11,388 nt of DNA from contig JADDPM010000070.1 of assembly GCA_016781885.1 (NCBI GenBank), positions 1-11,388 on the forward strand. The letters run 5' to 3'. Shown here piece after piece: positions 1 to 5,796 of this stretch. Positions within the stretch are counted from its first letter, which is position 1; each line of letters opens with the position of its first letter. The translations under genes were made by a program, and so were the position numbers. This stretch comes from Rubrobacter sp. (GTDB lineage: Bacteria > Actinomycetota > Rubrobacteria > Rubrobacterales > Rubrobacteraceae). The notes below the pieces were generated by a model that saw nothing but the letters and a program-made list of their open reading frames with translations, did not search any database and had not been told where the DNA came from.

Positions 1-187
1 CGAGCGAGCGCGGCCGCAGCGTGGGCTCGTCGCCCTCCGCATCCTCCATCGGGTCGAGCGGCCGCTCCGTATTGGCCGCCCCCGTGATGTCCTCGCTCGC
101 CGCGCCTCCGGCGGAGCCGCCGCGCACGGTGAAGTCGTCCATCTCCTCCATGCCCTCGTCCCAGTCCTCACGGTCCTCGGAGCTCAA
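1..187 (-). CDS. ruvB: Holliday junction branch-migration helicase RuvB, N-terminal part only (runs off the left edge)
   Basis: RuvB is the AAA+ motor that, bound to RuvA, drives branch migration of Holliday junctions. Only the first ~62 codons are present. The visible end reads RPLDPMEDAEGDEPTLRPRSL, which matches the segment just before the RuvB helicase core, where a PL..E..LRPR(S/T)L sequence is usual. The frame stays open back to a TTG at 187-185 that overlaps the ruvA TGA as TTGA and has GGAG six bases upstream, so I chose it. ATG codons at 151 and 142 are alternatives but have poorly spaced ribosome sites. With the TTG start there is an unusually long, acidic, Gly/Ala-rich N-terminal tail (~40 residues) ahead of the conserved part. 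The helicase motifs are outside the window, so the family call rests on this short motif plus its position after ruvC and ruvA. Confidence 0.8.
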   Translation of the reverse strand, partial: MSSEDREDWDEGMEEMDDFTVRGGSAGGAASEDITGAANTERPLDPMEDAEGDEPTLRPRSL

Positions 188-768
188 CGCCCGCTCCTCA
201 TCCGTCGCAACGCCTCCTTCATGTACCTCTGCACCGTGTCCTGCGGCGGCACCTGCTTGAGGGCGTGCTCTGCCTCCTCCAGCGAGTACCCGAGAGCCGT
301 CAGCCCCTCGCGCGCCTCGACATACGGACCGCCAACGTCGCCGCCGGAAATACCGGGGTCTAAAGCCGCCAGGTTCTTCCCCCGCAGCTCCAGCACCAGC
401 CGCTCGGCCGTCTTCCTCCCCAGCCCCGGCACAGACGCGAGCTTGACCACGTCGCCGCGCCCGACCGCCTCGGCAACCTCTTGCGGATTCATCGCGGAGA
501 GGACAGCCAGGGCCAGCTTCGGGCCGACCTTGCTCACCGCCGTGAGCGAGTCGAACGCCGCCCGCTCCCCCCTGTCCGCGAACCCGAACAGGAGCATCGC
601 GTCCTCCCGCACCACCATCCTGGTGTGCAGCACGCACTCCTCCCCAATAGGCGGCAGCGCTCTCAAAGTAGCCGCCGAGGCAGACGCCCGGTAGCCCACG
701 CCCCCGACGTCCACCACGACGCCCTCCGCGTCCTTCTCGACCAGTTGTCCGCGCAGCCTGTATATCAT
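184..768 (-). CDS. ruvA: Holliday junction DNA-binding protein RuvA
   Basis: RuvA is the tetrameric scaffold that binds four-way DNA junctions and loads RuvB during recombinational repair. The 194-residue length is normal for the family. Residues 1-63 are the OB-fold domain (MIYRLRGQLVEK start, VGGVGYR core). Two helix-hairpin-helix motifs follow: VSKVGPKLALAVLS (78-91) and VPGLGRKTAERLVLEL (113-128). A Gly-rich linker (about 130-148) leads to the small domain III (150-194) that contacts RuvB. It lies 24 bases after ruvC and its TGA overlaps the probable ruvB TTG start. There is no good ribosome-binding site, but a GATAAT hexamer sits six bases before the ATG, so it may also have a leaderless promoter of its own. 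The family call is secure. Confidence 0.96.
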   Translation of the reverse strand: MIYRLRGQLVEKDAEGVVVDVGGVGYRASASAATLRALPPIGEECVLHTRMVVREDAMLLFGFADRGERAAFDSLTAVSKVGPKLALAVLSAMNPQEVAEAVGRGDVVKLASVPGLGRKTAERLVLELRGKNLAALDPGISGGDVGGPYVEAREGLTALGYSLEEAEHALKQVPPQDTVQRYMKEALRRMRSGR

Positions 769-774
769 CGGTTA

Positions 775-780
775 ATTATC
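775..780 (-). promoter_or_regulatory. Possible -10 element for a leaderless ruvA transcript
   Basis: On the minus strand the 24-base ruvC-ruvA gap holds GATAAT, five of six matches to the -10 consensus, followed by exactly six bases and then the ruvA ATG. Transcription would start at or next to the start codon, and no Shine-Dalgarno sequence is visible there. There is no recognisable -35 hexamer, so this is tentative. Confidence 0.35.
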
Positions 781-792
781 CCGCACGACACG

Positions 793-1320
793 CTATTTCC
801 CCACCCCCACCTTGCCGCGCCGCCTCCCCATCCCGGCCGAGAAAGCGTGGCAGATCGCGATGGCGAGCCCGTCGGCGGCGTCGTCGGGACGCGGGATCTC
901 GCGCAGGTTCAAGAGCGTCTTGACCATCTCCTGCACCTGCCGCTTCTCCGCCCGCCCGTACGAGGTGATCGCCTGCTTGACCTGCAACGGCGTGTACTCG
1001 GCGATCTCTATCCCCGCCCTGTACGCCGCTAGCAGCGCCATCCCCCGGGCCTGTCCTACCGTGATCCCCGTTGTCACGTTCGTATTGAAGAACAGCTCCT
1101 CGACCGCGACCGTCTCCGGCCGGTACCCCTTGACGAGCTCCGTCACCCCGTCGAAGAGCCGCCCCAGCCGTCGTGGCATCTTCCAGGCGGCGGGCGTCGT
1201 GATCGCCCCGTGCTGCACGTAGTGGAGGCGGTTACCCTCCTGCCTTATAACGCCCCACCCCATCGTCGCCGTCCCCGGATCTATCCCGAGTATGACCCCG
1301 CCCTCGCGCCGGTCCATCAT
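793..1320 (-). CDS. ruvC: Crossover junction endodeoxyribonuclease RuvC
   Basis: RuvC is the dimeric Mg-dependent endonuclease that resolves Holliday junctions by paired nicks. Four acidic active-site positions of the RNase H-like fold are visible: the Asp in LGIDPGTATMGWGV, the Glu in VAVEELFFNTN, and the two Asp in RPDDAADGLAIAICH. The Lys-rich end (GRRRGKVGVGK) is common. The frame is open upstream to a TTG at 1377, but that would add 19 non-family residues and has no ribosome site. I place the start at the ATG at 1320, giving 175 residues, close to the family norm. The ATG codons at 1332 and 1317 are alternatives. A TATATT at 1381-1376 could be a -10 box. Divergent from the plus-strand gene at 1451, and first of the ruvCAB order. 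Confidence 0.95.
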   Translation of the reverse strand: MMDRREGGVILGIDPGTATMGWGVIRQEGNRLHYVQHGAITTPAAWKMPRRLGRLFDGVTELVKGYRPETVAVEELFFNTNVTTGITVGQARGMALLAAYRAGIEIAEYTPLQVKQAITSYGRAEKRQVQEMVKTLLNLREIPRPDDAADGLAIAICHAFSAGMGRRRGKVGVGK

Positions 1321-1450
1321 GTTCACCGCCATACCAAAGAGGTTACCCCGTCCCCGCAATCCCTGCACCGCTCCCAATATATGGTACTTTCCAGGAGAGA
1401 ATCCACTACCTCAAAAACTGACCAACTACATTCTGGAGGAGAGAGCGCGC

Positions 1451-1771
1451 GTGACGGACTACCTACCAGAGGTCTTTCAGCAGTTCAGACGTCGCTACCC
1501 GGGCGTTAAGGAGGCCTTCGAGGCCCTGGGCGCCGCCGAGCACGAGGCCGGCCCTCTGGGCGAGAAAGAGCGGCGTCTCGTGAAGCTCGGCATAGCTGTC
1601 GGCGCGGAGTCAGAGGGCGGCGTCCGCTCGCACGTCCGCAAGCTCCTCGGGATAGGCGCCTCTGAAGAAGAGATACTGCACACCATAGTCCTCGCCCTCA
1701 CCACCATCGGCTTCCCCGCCACCAACGCTGCCCTGGCCTGGGCCGAAGAGGTTTTCGCCGAAGAGACCTAG
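1451..1771 (+). CDS. Carboxymuconolactone decarboxylase-family (AhpD-like fold) protein without redox cysteines
   Basis: This 106-residue all-helical protein looks like a short carboxymuconolactone decarboxylase-family member. The recognisable stretch runs from LGEKERRLVKLGIAVG through GGVRSHVRKLLGIGASEEEI to VLALTTIGFPATNAALAW. In AhpD relatives the segment before the conserved His carries a CxxC pair; here it reads ESEGGVRSHV, with no Cys anywhere in the protein, so AhpD-type thiol peroxidase reduction is unlikely. Several bacterial short family members share this Cys-free form and their substrate is unknown. I chose the GTG at 1451 because GGAGGAGAG lies seven bases upstream; the longer open frame from 1292 is Pro/Arg-rich and overlaps ruvC on the other strand. 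It converges on the phosphoesterase at 1768, sharing a CTAG stop. Function is not assignable. Confidence 0.85.
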   Translation: MTDYLPEVFQQFRRRYPGVKEAFEALGAAEHEAGPLGEKERRLVKLGIAVGAESEGGVRSHVRKLLGIGASEEEILHTIVLALTTIGFPATNAALAWAEEVFAEET

Positions 1772-2598
1772 CTTCCACTACGCCACTCCCCCGCCTCGAA
1801 GACCCACTCCCGCTTCGGGGGCGCGAAGCTCGGGGTACGGACGGTTAGCGACGGGACGAGCGCCACGTTCTCCACGCGAACCATAGCCCGCCCATCCCCC
1901 TGCTCGACGTCGAGAAAAGTAACCTCGAACGGCGGCTCGACAAGCGCCGCGCACGCGAGCTGGAGTACCGGCCCCGCCACGCTATCCATTCGCAAGTGTA
2001 CGTGCCCGCTGACCACGACCGTCGGCGCGGGCCGCTCAACCAGCGATCGCAAGACCTCCTCCCGGTCCGCGAGCTCGTCACCGTACAACAGGCCCGCCTC
2101 CCGGGTCGTCTCCTCGAAGGAGATCAACGGGTAGTGAGTGAGCCATACAACAGGCTCGTCCCCCCACCAAGATACATCCGGCTTCCCGTCCGCGCGCGAC
2201 ACCCAGGCATCATCCATCGTGACCGAGACTCCCGCAGCCCTCGCCCCCTCGACCATCGCGCCCTCGGGCGCCACGAGCCGGACGTTCCTCGCCCCGACCC
2301 GGCGCACCGCCTCCCTCAGGGCCTCCACCCGTTCGAAGCAGTCATGGTTCCCCGAGACCACCCACACCGGAAGTCCGGTCCGTGCCGCCAGCCTCACCCC
2401 CGTCTCGAGCGACCAGTCGTCCCCGGAGTTCGAAATGTCCCCGAGCAGCACCACCCCGTCGACACCCTCCTCCACGCAACTCTGCATCGCGAACCGAAAG
2501 GCTGTAACGGTATCGGACATATAAAACTCGCTGTGCCACGCCCCGACCCTGGTCCCGTCAGGACTTAGATGCGAGTCCGTTATAATGCCGAGCTTCAG
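1768..2598 (-). CDS. Calcineurin-like metallophosphoesterase
   Basis: A soluble phosphoesterase of the calcineurin-like fold, with two metal ions expected in the active site. The five blocks appear in order: D-x-H in IITDSHLSP, GD in VVLLGDISNSGDD, GNHD in VVSGNHDCFE, the His in VWLTHYPL, and GHVH in VVVSGHVHLRM. The substrate cannot be read from the sequence; family members include cyclic nucleotide and other phosphodiesterases. The frame is open to an ATG at 2694, but that ATG sits in the loop side of a strong terminator hairpin. The 32 extra residues are Arg/Cys-rich and unlike the family. No ATG, GTG or TTG lies in frame between the terminator and the first catalytic motif. A CTG at 2598, with AAGGGGGA ahead of it, would give LKLGIITDSH at the N-terminus, exactly where MKLGIITDSH would be expected, so I start there. 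The start is uncertain; the family is not. Confidence 0.85.
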   Translation of the reverse strand: MKLGIITDSHLSPDGTRVGAWHSEFYMSDTVTAFRFAMQSCVEEGVDGVVLLGDISNSGDDWSLETGVRLAARTGLPVWVVSGNHDCFERVEALREAVRRVGARNVRLVAPEGAMVEGARAAGVSVTMDDAWVSRADGKPDVSWWGDEPVVWLTHYPLISFEETTREAGLLYGDELADREEVLRSLVERPAPTVVVSGHVHLRMDSVAGPVLQLACAALVEPPFEVTFLDVEQGDGRAMVRVENVALVPSLTVRTPSFAPPKREWVFEAGEWRSGS

Positions 2599-2674
2599 AT
2601 CAAGATCCCCCTTACGCCCACGAATACCCGAAGCGCGGCATCTCGATGTCCCGCCGATCGGAGACCAAACACAG

Positions 2675-2710
2675 AAAAAACGGCCGGAGCCCATAGAAGG
2701 ACCCCGACCG
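2675..2710 (-). terminator. Intrinsic terminator after the 51-residue Lys-rich gene
   Basis: Read on the minus strand, a 12-bp stem (arms 2699-2710 and 2681-2692, nine Watson-Crick pairs and three G-U pairs) encloses a six-base loop (2693-2698) and is followed directly by TTTTTT (2680-2675). It begins 17 bases after the stop codon at 2728, the usual place for a Rho-independent terminator. It also covers the only upstream ATG of the phosphoesterase frame. Confidence 0.88.
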
Positions 2711-2727
2711 CATCTACACCTGTGCTA

Positions 2728-2883
2728 CTACTTCAAAAACTCTTTCGCCGCCCTCTTGGCCTTGTCGGCTCCCGATCCCGAACTCTTGCCTTTCTTACCG
2801 CCCGATCCGCTGCTGCTGGAGCCTTTCTTACCCGCCGCAGCCTTCTTTGCGGCTCCCTTGACCTCTTTCCCTATTCCAGACAT
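2728..2883 (-). CDS. Small Lys/Gly/Ser-rich basic protein, 51 residues, unknown function
   Basis: A short ORF encodes 51 residues, beginning MSGIGKEVKGAAKKAAAGKK, passing through two Ser/Gly stretches alternating with GKKGK blocks, and ending DKAKRAAKEFLK. It is strongly basic, has no hydrophobic segment and no Cys, and is probably disordered apart from a short amphipathic C-terminal helix. Support for it being real: it stands alone between yebC and the phosphoesterase, ends 17 bases before a strong terminator, and has an AAGGAG upstream of the ATG, although the spacing (13 bases) is long. The composition resembles histone-H1-like tails, so binding to nucleic acid is possible, but that is inference only. 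I do not recognise a family. Confidence 0.72.
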   Translation of the reverse strand: MSGIGKEVKGAAKKAAAGKKGSSSSGSGGKKGKSSGSGADKAKRAAKEFLK

Positions 2884-2998
2884 ATCGCTGGTCCCACTCC
2901 TTCCCTGCTCGGGTGTTTGCTACCCTCGTTTTTACCCCTCGCATAGAGCTCTCAAACTCGCCCCCGAGGAGTGCGGTTCGGGAGGACCGGTTCCGAAG

Positions 2999-3751
2999 CT
3001 ACCCCGCGACCTCCGCCATAACCTCATCCGAGATGTCGAAGTTGGCGTAGACCTCCTGGACGTCGTCGTTATCCTCCAGGGCATCCATAAGGCGCAGAGT
3101 CTGCTTAGCGGTCGAGGCGTCGAGATCTATGCTGTTCTGGGGCTGCATGGTGATCTCCGCGTTCTCGAACGCTATCCCGGCCTCTTTCAAACTCTCACGC
3201 ACCGTCGCGAAGTCCTCCGGCGCGGTCACCACCCGGTAGTCGCTCTCCGAGACCTCGACGTCCTCCGCCCCGGCCTCGAGCGTCAACTCCATCAACTCGT
3301 CCTCGTCCACCTCGTTCTTGGGGATGAGTATCACACCCTTCCTCTCGAAGAGGTACGAGACCGACCCGCTCGTCCCGAGCTTGCCGCCGTTCTTTGAGAA
3401 GATGTACCGTACGTCAGACGCCGCCCTGTTGCGGTTGTCAGTCAGGACTTCGACCATGACTGCCACGCCACCAGGCGCGTAACCTTCGTAGGTGATCCGC
3501 TCGATCGTCGCCGCATCCGCGCCGGCGCCCGTGCCCTTGTCTATCGCCCGCTGGATGTTGTCGTTCGGCATGTTGCCTTCTTTGGCCTTCTGGACCGCCA
3601 GCCCCAGCGCCGGGTTCATGTCCGGGTCACCCCCGCCCTCGCGGGCTGCGATGGTTATCGCCTTACTGAGCTTGCCGAAGAGCGCGCCGCGCTTCGCGTC
3701 GGCGGCACCCTTCTTGCGCTTGATCGTAGACCACTTGGAATGACCGCTCAT
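2999..3751 (-). CDS. yebC: YebC/PmpR-family protein (TACO1-like translation or regulatory factor)
   Basis: YebC-family proteins were first described as DNA-binding regulators, and some members have been linked to translation of difficult peptide stretches. The 250-residue length and three-domain plan fit. The hallmark N-terminus MSGHSKWSTIKRKKGAADAK is followed by LFGKLSKAITIAAREGG, then PNDNIQRAIDKGTG, ITYEGYAPGGVAVMVEVLTDNRNRA and FSKNGGKLG. The open frame extends three codons further to an ATG at 3760, but the ATG at 3751 gives the canonical N-terminus, overlaps the pdxT stop as ATGA, and has GGGAGG ten bases upstream. The gene is the third of a coupled pdxS-pdxT-yebC operon. In many bacteria yebC lies directly before ruvC; here about 1.7 kb separates them. 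Confidence 0.95.
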   Translation of the reverse strand: MSGHSKWSTIKRKKGAADAKRGALFGKLSKAITIAAREGGGDPDMNPALGLAVQKAKEGNMPNDNIQRAIDKGTGAGADAATIERITYEGYAPGGVAVMVEVLTDNRNRAASDVRYIFSKNGGKLGTSGSVSYLFERKGVILIPKNEVDEDELMELTLEAGAEDVEVSESDYRVVTAPEDFATVRESLKEAGIAFENAEITMQPQNSIDLDASTAKQTLRLMDALEDNDDVQEVYANFDISDEVMAEVAG

Positions 3752-4389
3752 AGTCCGCATACCTCCCGTAGAAAATACTCGTGAAACCTGGCGTCGTCCG
3801 TCAGCTCGGGATGGAACGCCGTGACCAGGATATTCTCCCCCTTCGCCGCGACGATCCTATCTCCGACCTTCCCGATCACCTCTACCCCAGGGCCAACGTC
3901 CTCGAAGAACGGCGCCCGTATAAAAACCCCCGTGAAAGGCTTCTCGAAGCCCTCTATCTCCAAATCCTTCTCGAACGAGTGAACCTGCCGCCCGAACCCG
4001 TTACGCTCGACGAGCGCGTTCATCAGACCGAGTAACGGCTGCCTCTCTCCCGTCGTCGCCGACGCCGCGAGCACCATCCCCGCGCACGTCCCCCATACCG
4101 GCCCGCCCTTGTAGAAGAAGCTCCTTATACCGTCCAGGAGACCCGACTCGACCATTATCTTCCCGATGGTCGTCGACTCCCCGCCAGGCACGATCAAGCC
4201 CGCAAGCCCCGACAAGTCCTCGACGGACCGCACCTCGACCGCCTCGACCCCAAGCCTCCGCAGGATCTCGACGTGCTCCCGCACGTCCCCCTGCAGCGCG
4301 AGCACCCCGATCCTCTTCGGTCCCTCCTCCCGGTCGGACCTCCGAGCCGTTACCCTTCTCTCACCGTTGTCAGCCCGGCTACCAGCCAC
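3748..4389 (-). CDS. pdxT: Pyridoxal 5'-phosphate synthase glutaminase subunit PdxT
   Basis: PdxT hydrolyses glutamine and channels ammonia to PdxS in the ribose-5-phosphate-dependent PLP synthase. It is a class I glutamine amidotransferase: IGVLALQGDVREH at the first strand, IVPGGESTT, the nucleophile Cys102 in VWGTCAGM, and the His193/Glu195 pair in AFHPEL near the C-terminus. The GTG at 4389 overlaps the end of pdxS by 11 bases and yebC overlaps its stop, so translation is probably coupled. The length is 213 residues because a 24-residue Arg/Glu-rich leader precedes the normal beginning of the family. No other ATG, GTG or TTG lies in frame before the first conserved strand, so either the leader is real or a non-standard start is used. 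Confidence 0.95.
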   Translation of the reverse strand: MAGSRADNGERRVTARRSDREEGPKRIGVLALQGDVREHVEILRRLGVEAVEVRSVEDLSGLAGLIVPGGESTTIGKIMVESGLLDGIRSFFYKGGPVWGTCAGMVLAASATTGERQPLLGLMNALVERNGFGRQVHSFEKDLEIEGFEKPFTGVFIRAPFFEDVGPGVEVIGKVGDRIVAAKGENILVTAFHPELTDDARFHEYFLREVCGL

Positions 4390-5272
4390 GCGCCGCGAGC
4401 TTCTCCCCCTCGGAGAGGTCGCCCATCTCCCGGCCGACCATTGCCTCGCCTAGACCCCGGCTCGCCTCCGCGACCGCCTTCGGGTCCTTGAAATGTGTCG
4501 TCGCCTTCACGATCGCCGCCGCCCGTGAGACCGGGTCTCCGCTCTTGAAGATACCGGAGCCTACGAACACCCCGTCCGCCCCGAGCTGCATCATCAGCGC
4601 CGCATCAGCCGGCGTAGCGATACCACCAGCCGTAAACAGAACGACCGGCAGCCGCCCGTTCTCCGCCACCCACCGCACAAGTTCGTAGGGCGCCTGGAGG
4701 TTCTTCGCCTCCGTCATCAACTCCTCGTGGTCGAGCACCCCAAGCTTGCGGATGCCGCCGACGATGTCCCGCATGTGCCTTACTGCCTCGACGACGTTCC
4801 CGGTCCCGGCCTCGCCCTTCGAGCGGATCATGGCTGCCCCCTCACCGATCCGGCGCAACGCCTCCCCGAGGTTCGTCGCCCCGCACACGAACGGCACCTC
4901 GAAGGCTGCCTTGTCTATGTGGTGCGCCTCATCCGCCGGCGTGAGGACCTCCGACTCGTCGATGTAGTCGACCTCAAGGGCTTCGAGCACCTGCGCCTCG
5001 ACGAAGTGCCCGATGCGCGCCTTCGCCATCACGGGGATACTCACGGCCTCCTGAATACCCCCTATCATCTCCGGGTCGCTCATCCTGGCGACGCCACCCT
5101 GGGACCGGATGTCCGCCGGTACCCGCTCCAGCGCCATCACCGCGACGGCGCCCGCCTCCTCGGCTATCCTCGCCTGCTCGGCGTTGACCACGTCCATGAT
5201 GACCCCGCCCTTGAGCATCTGGGCCATCCCGCTCTTCACCCGGAAAGTCCCGGTTGACTGACTGTTATCCAT
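4379..5272 (-). CDS. pdxS: Pyridoxal 5'-phosphate synthase lyase subunit PdxS
   Basis: PdxS makes PLP from ribose 5-phosphate, glyceraldehyde 3-phosphate and the ammonia delivered by PdxT; in other species the complex is a 12+12 assembly. It is a 297-residue TIM barrel with high identity to the family: GGVIMDVVNAEQARIAEEAG, ALERVPADIRSQGGVARMSD, the Schiff-base Lys84 in PVMAKARIGHF, Lys152 in IRSKGEAGTGNVVEA, and FTAGGIATPADAALMMQLGA. The ATG at 5272 has GGGAG nine bases upstream and a TATAAG further up. It is the first gene of the pdxS-pdxT-yebC operon, and its upstream region holds two short palindromes that could be operators. No MocR/PdxR-type regulator gene is present in the window. Confidence 0.98.
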   Translation of the reverse strand: MDNSQSTGTFRVKSGMAQMLKGGVIMDVVNAEQARIAEEAGAVAVMALERVPADIRSQGGVARMSDPEMIGGIQEAVSIPVMAKARIGHFVEAQVLEALEVDYIDESEVLTPADEAHHIDKAAFEVPFVCGATNLGEALRRIGEGAAMIRSKGEAGTGNVVEAVRHMRDIVGGIRKLGVLDHEELMTEAKNLQAPYELVRWVAENGRLPVVLFTAGGIATPADAALMMQLGADGVFVGSGIFKSGDPVSRAAAIVKATTHFKDPKAVAEASRGLGEAMVGREMGDLSEGEKLAARGW

Positions 5273-5293
5273 CGTACATCACTCCCACTGGTG

Positions 5294-5299
5294 CTTATA
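5294..5299 (-). promoter_or_regulatory. Probable -10 element of the pdxS operon
   Basis: TATAAG on the minus strand lies in a locally AT-rich stretch 21 bases before the pdxS ATG. A start about seven bases downstream would place the GGGAG ribosome site (5282-5286) near the 5' end of the mRNA. Any -35 box is weak (TTAGTT-like). Confidence 0.45.
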
Positions 5300-5317
5300 A
5301 AAGTTCTAGAGGCTAAC

Positions 5318-5329
5318 TAAGATATCTTA
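5318..5329. promoter_or_regulatory. 12-base perfect palindrome upstream of pdxS
   Basis: TAAGATATCTTA is a perfect palindrome lying about 20 bases upstream of the putative -10 element of pdxS, in a GC-rich genome where such AT-rich palindromes are uncommon. Its position, overlapping or abutting the -35 region, fits a regulator site. The regulator is unknown. Confidence 0.35.
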
Positions 5330-5358
5330 CTACCGGCGACCCCACGATCCAAACCAAC

Positions 5359-5371
5359 ACAGGCAGCCTGT
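5359..5371. repeat. 13-base inverted repeat between the 53-residue gene and pdxS
   Basis: ACAGGC and GCCTGT flank a single central A. It lies 16 bases past the stop of the minus-strand gene at 5387. As a hairpin the loop would be too tight without opening inner pairs, and no T-run follows on either strand, so an operator is as likely as a weak terminator. Confidence 0.35.
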
Positions 5372-5386
5372 TGTAAGAAAGTACGC

Positions 5387-5548
5387 CTAGCCTTTCTTGC
5401 GCTTCTTGCGTTCCTTGGCAAACTCCTGCGGAAATACTCTCAAGGCTTCCTTTACGCCGTGGGTCGCGGCACGAACGGCTGCAGGGACCGCCGCGCTGCC
5501 TTCTTTGCGTAAAAGCTCACCTGCCGCCTTCGTTATTCGCCCTACCAT
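5387..5548 (-). CDS. Small basic protein, 53 residues, unknown function
   Basis: This short ORF begins MVGRITKAAGELLRKEG, continues through SAAVPAAVRAATHGVKEAL, and ends in a Lys/Arg cluster (FAKERKKRKKG). The ATG at 5548 has GGAGAGG five bases upstream, one of the better ribosome sites in the window. There are no Cys and no membrane segment; an amphipathic helical core with a basic tail is the likely form. It is the last gene of the strand-matched run M50 protease, ArsA-like ATPase, 67-residue ORF, this gene, starting 44 bases after its neighbour's stop. The basic tail could bind nucleic acid or acidic phospholipid; that is speculation. I do not recognise a family. Confidence 0.72.
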   Translation of the reverse strand: MVGRITKAAGELLRKEGSAAVPAAVRAATHGVKEALRVFPQEFAKERKKRKKG

Positions 5549-5592
5549 TGCTACCTCTCCAGCAACCTTTGGTCCCCGCCATGAGCCTCAAA

Positions 5593-5796
5593 CTACTCTA
5601 TGTCTATGCGCTCCCGGCGCGCCGTTTCCTCGGGCGGCTCCTCCGGTCTCGCCAGCTCTCGTGCGCCCCGTAGGACCTCCAGCCCCGCTCGCCGGAAGTG
5701 CCCCGCCGCCCGTCGCCGGCGCTCACCAGGCACCAGCACGTAAGCCACAACCCCCAGCAGGGATCTGCGTCCGCCGCGCCGCTCAGGCCACGTCAT
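5593..5796 (-). CDS. Small Arg-rich protein, 67 residues, overlapping the ArsA-like gene
   Basis: Encodes MTWPERRGGRRSLLGVVAYV, then LVPGERRRRAAGHFRRAGLE and VLRGARELARPEEPPEETARR. The ATG at 5796 lies inside the last 14 bases of the upstream ATPase gene and is preceded by GTGAGG at seven bases, the arrangement expected of a coupled downstream cistron. It has a short hydrophobic stretch (LLGVVAYVLV), too short for a standard transmembrane helix, flanked by Arg clusters, so peripheral membrane association is possible. The C-terminal third is Glu/Pro/Arg-rich. No family recognised. The overlap and ribosome site argue for a real gene, but GC-rich DNA easily leaves short frames open, so some doubt remains. 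Confidence 0.6.
   Translation of the reverse strand: MTWPERRGGRRSLLGVVAYVLVPGERRRRAAGHFRRAGLEVLRGARELARPEEPPEETARRERIDIE

Noticed and set aside
1292..1450. N-terminal extension of the carboxymuconolactone decarboxylase-like gene
   Set aside because: It would overlap ruvC, is Pro/Arg-rich and unlike the family, and the GTG at 1451 has a strong ribosome site.
2579..2585. A TATAAT on the plus strand
   Set aside because: It lies in the coding sequence of the phosphoesterase (the ATT-ATA codons) and no plus-strand gene follows.
2985..2998. Possible terminator after yebC
   Set aside because: The only nearby hairpin (about 2957-2980, seven pairs including one G-U, ten-base loop) has no T-run after it.
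2585..3397. A 270-codon plus-strand frame
   Set aside because: It runs antisense to yebC and the 51-residue gene, and its composition is typical of a shadow frame.
5355..5375. Inverted repeat after the 53-residue gene as an intrinsic terminator
   Set aside because: The central loop is one base and no T-run follows on either strand; kept only as an inverted repeat.
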